This document shows positions 63,500-64,000 of a DNA stretch of 64,000 bases, piece after piece (within the stretch, counting starts at the first letter, position 1; each line of letters begins with the position of its first letter). The stretch comes from Serratia entomophila (GTDB taxonomy: Bacteria; Pseudomonadota; Gammaproteobacteria; Enterobacterales; Enterobacteriaceae). The stretch is taken from NCBI RefSeq assembly GCF_021462285.1, contig NZ_CP082787.1, forward strand, positions 3,968,001-4,032,000, given 5' to 3'. Below the pieces are notes generated by a model. It was given only the letters and a program-made list of their open reading frames with translations. It ran no database searches and was not told the DNA's origin. The translations under genes and the position numbers were made by a program.

Positions 63500-64000
63500 A
63501 TGTTGAATATTGACCGCAATAATCTGCCCCGCCTGGGCGAAGACCTGCTCAAAAAGCAACGCACCACCCTGCTGATCATCGCCTTCCTGCTGCTGGCGGG
63601 CGGAATTCTTTGCCTGATCAACCCCTTAGCCTCCGGCGCCGCGTTGAGCATTGTGGTGGGCATTTTGCTGCTGCTGAGCGGGGCTGGGCTGGTGATCGGC
63701 ATGATAGCCAACCGGGCGCAAAACACCTGGCCGCTGATCGGCGGCATATTGTTGGGTGTGGCTTATCTGATTATCGGCTACCTGTTTATCAGCAACCCGT
63801 TGACCGGGGTGCTCGCACTGGCGGTGTACCTCGCGGTATTGTTTGCGTTCGGCGGCATTGCGCGGCTGATCGCCGGCTATGTGCGCCGCGGCCAGCCCGG
63901 CAACTGGCTGCAGTTTGTCATCGGCGTGCTGGACTTGATCATCGCCTGGATGCTGGTGGGCTCGGGGCCGGAAGCCTCGATCACTCTGGTAACGGCGATC
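63500..64000 (+). CDS. HdeD-family (DUF308) membrane protein, C-terminus outside window
   Basis: The frame opens MLNIDRNNLPRLGEDLLKKQ after ATGGAGTACTGTC and stays open to the window edge (167 codons). It shows at least five hydrophobic segments arranged as repeated pairs (LLIIAFLLLAGGILCLINPL; LSIVVGILLLLSGAGLVIGM), the pattern of HdeD/DUF308 proteins linked to acid resistance. It is divergent from actS. Confidence 0.8.
   Translation, partial: MLNIDRNNLPRLGEDLLKKQRTTLLIIAFLLLAGGILCLINPLASGAALSIVVGILLLLSGAGLVIGMIANRAQNTWPLIGGILLGVAYLIIGYLFISNPLTGVLALAVYLAVLFAFGGIARLIAGYVRRGQPGNWLQFVIGVLDLIIAWMLVGSGPEASITLVTAI

Noticed and set aside
1..64000. CRISPR arrays, tRNA or rRNA genes, insertion sequences and prophage genes
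   Set aside because: No regularly spaced repeats, tRNA-like cloverleaf, rRNA segment or transposase/phage structural gene was recognised in the window; the only recombinases are fimbrial invertases.

Overview
This window is a stretch of Enterobacterales chromosome, most likely Serratia (S. marcescens-like). GC content is high. The left third keeps the E. coli-like gene order rppH | mutH-ygdQ-ygdR-tas | lplT-aas | omrA/omrB | galR | lysA/lysR. Coding capacity is dense, and an ERIC repeat and Serratia-type accessory operons are present. The organism call is inference from gene order and protein resemblance; no database search was possible.

Core block (1-16.9 kb). The truncated RNA pyrophosphohydrolase rppH is followed by a 0.7-kb rppH-mutH gap rich in DnaA boxes, which is the position of DARS2 in E. 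coli. Next come mutH, the TerC-family protein ygdQ, the lipoprotein ygdR, tas, the lysophospholipid salvage pair lplT-aas, an exact-length 127-bp ERIC element, tandem OmrA/OmrB-like small RNAs, a BisC-type molybdoenzyme, galR, a GNAT acetyltransferase, an AscG-like repressor, divergent lysA/lysR and an AraJ/YdhP-type MFS exporter.

Mixed block (17-26.4 kb). It holds a LysR regulator divergent from a periplasmic MBL-fold protein and a FrnE-like DsbA protein, a secreted TPR-like protein, a YddA-type ABC transporter, a CynX/NimT-type MFS protein, a YciX-like small ORF preceded by a frame-disrupted YmiA-like sequence, a new 28-aa membrane-peptide candidate and yojI.

Fimbrial island (26.7-35.4 kb). 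A chaperone-usher operon runs on the minus strand: major pilin, chaperone, usher, tip adhesin, minor pilin and two LuxR-type regulators. FimB/FimE-type recombinases bound it at both ends. Between the right-hand recombinase and the major pilin lies a ~302-bp invertible element with imperfect inverted repeats. It carries one good sigma-70 promoter that points away from the pilin, so this sequence looks phase OFF.

Peptide-export operon (35.9-46.05 kb, minus strand). This is the most interesting part. Nine tightly packed genes start with a 67-aa precursor that has a double-glycine leader and a four-cysteine core. They continue with a DsbA-like thioredoxin, an LpxL-like acyltransferase, a C39-peptidase ABC exporter, MacA- and MacB-like proteins, a TolC/NodT-type outer-membrane lipoprotein, a ketoacyl-ACP synthase and an acyl carrier protein. 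The layout suggests a secreted, disulfide-bonded, possibly acylated peptide (microcin-like) with a dedicated trans-envelope route. I do not recognise it as a described system.

Right block (46.5-64 kb). Metabolic and transport genes: LysR, lldD, moaF with an MFS transporter, a luciferase-like oxidoreductase, a VOC protein, divergent BCCT transporter and betI sharing a perfect palindromic operator, a LysR regulator, a tautomerase, an Atm1-type ABC exporter, a three-subunit membrane-bound sugar/polyol/gluconate dehydrogenase (Tat-type small subunit, GMC flavoprotein with a cysteine cluster, tri-heme cytochrome c), the amidase activator actS, and a truncated HdeD-family gene at the right edge.
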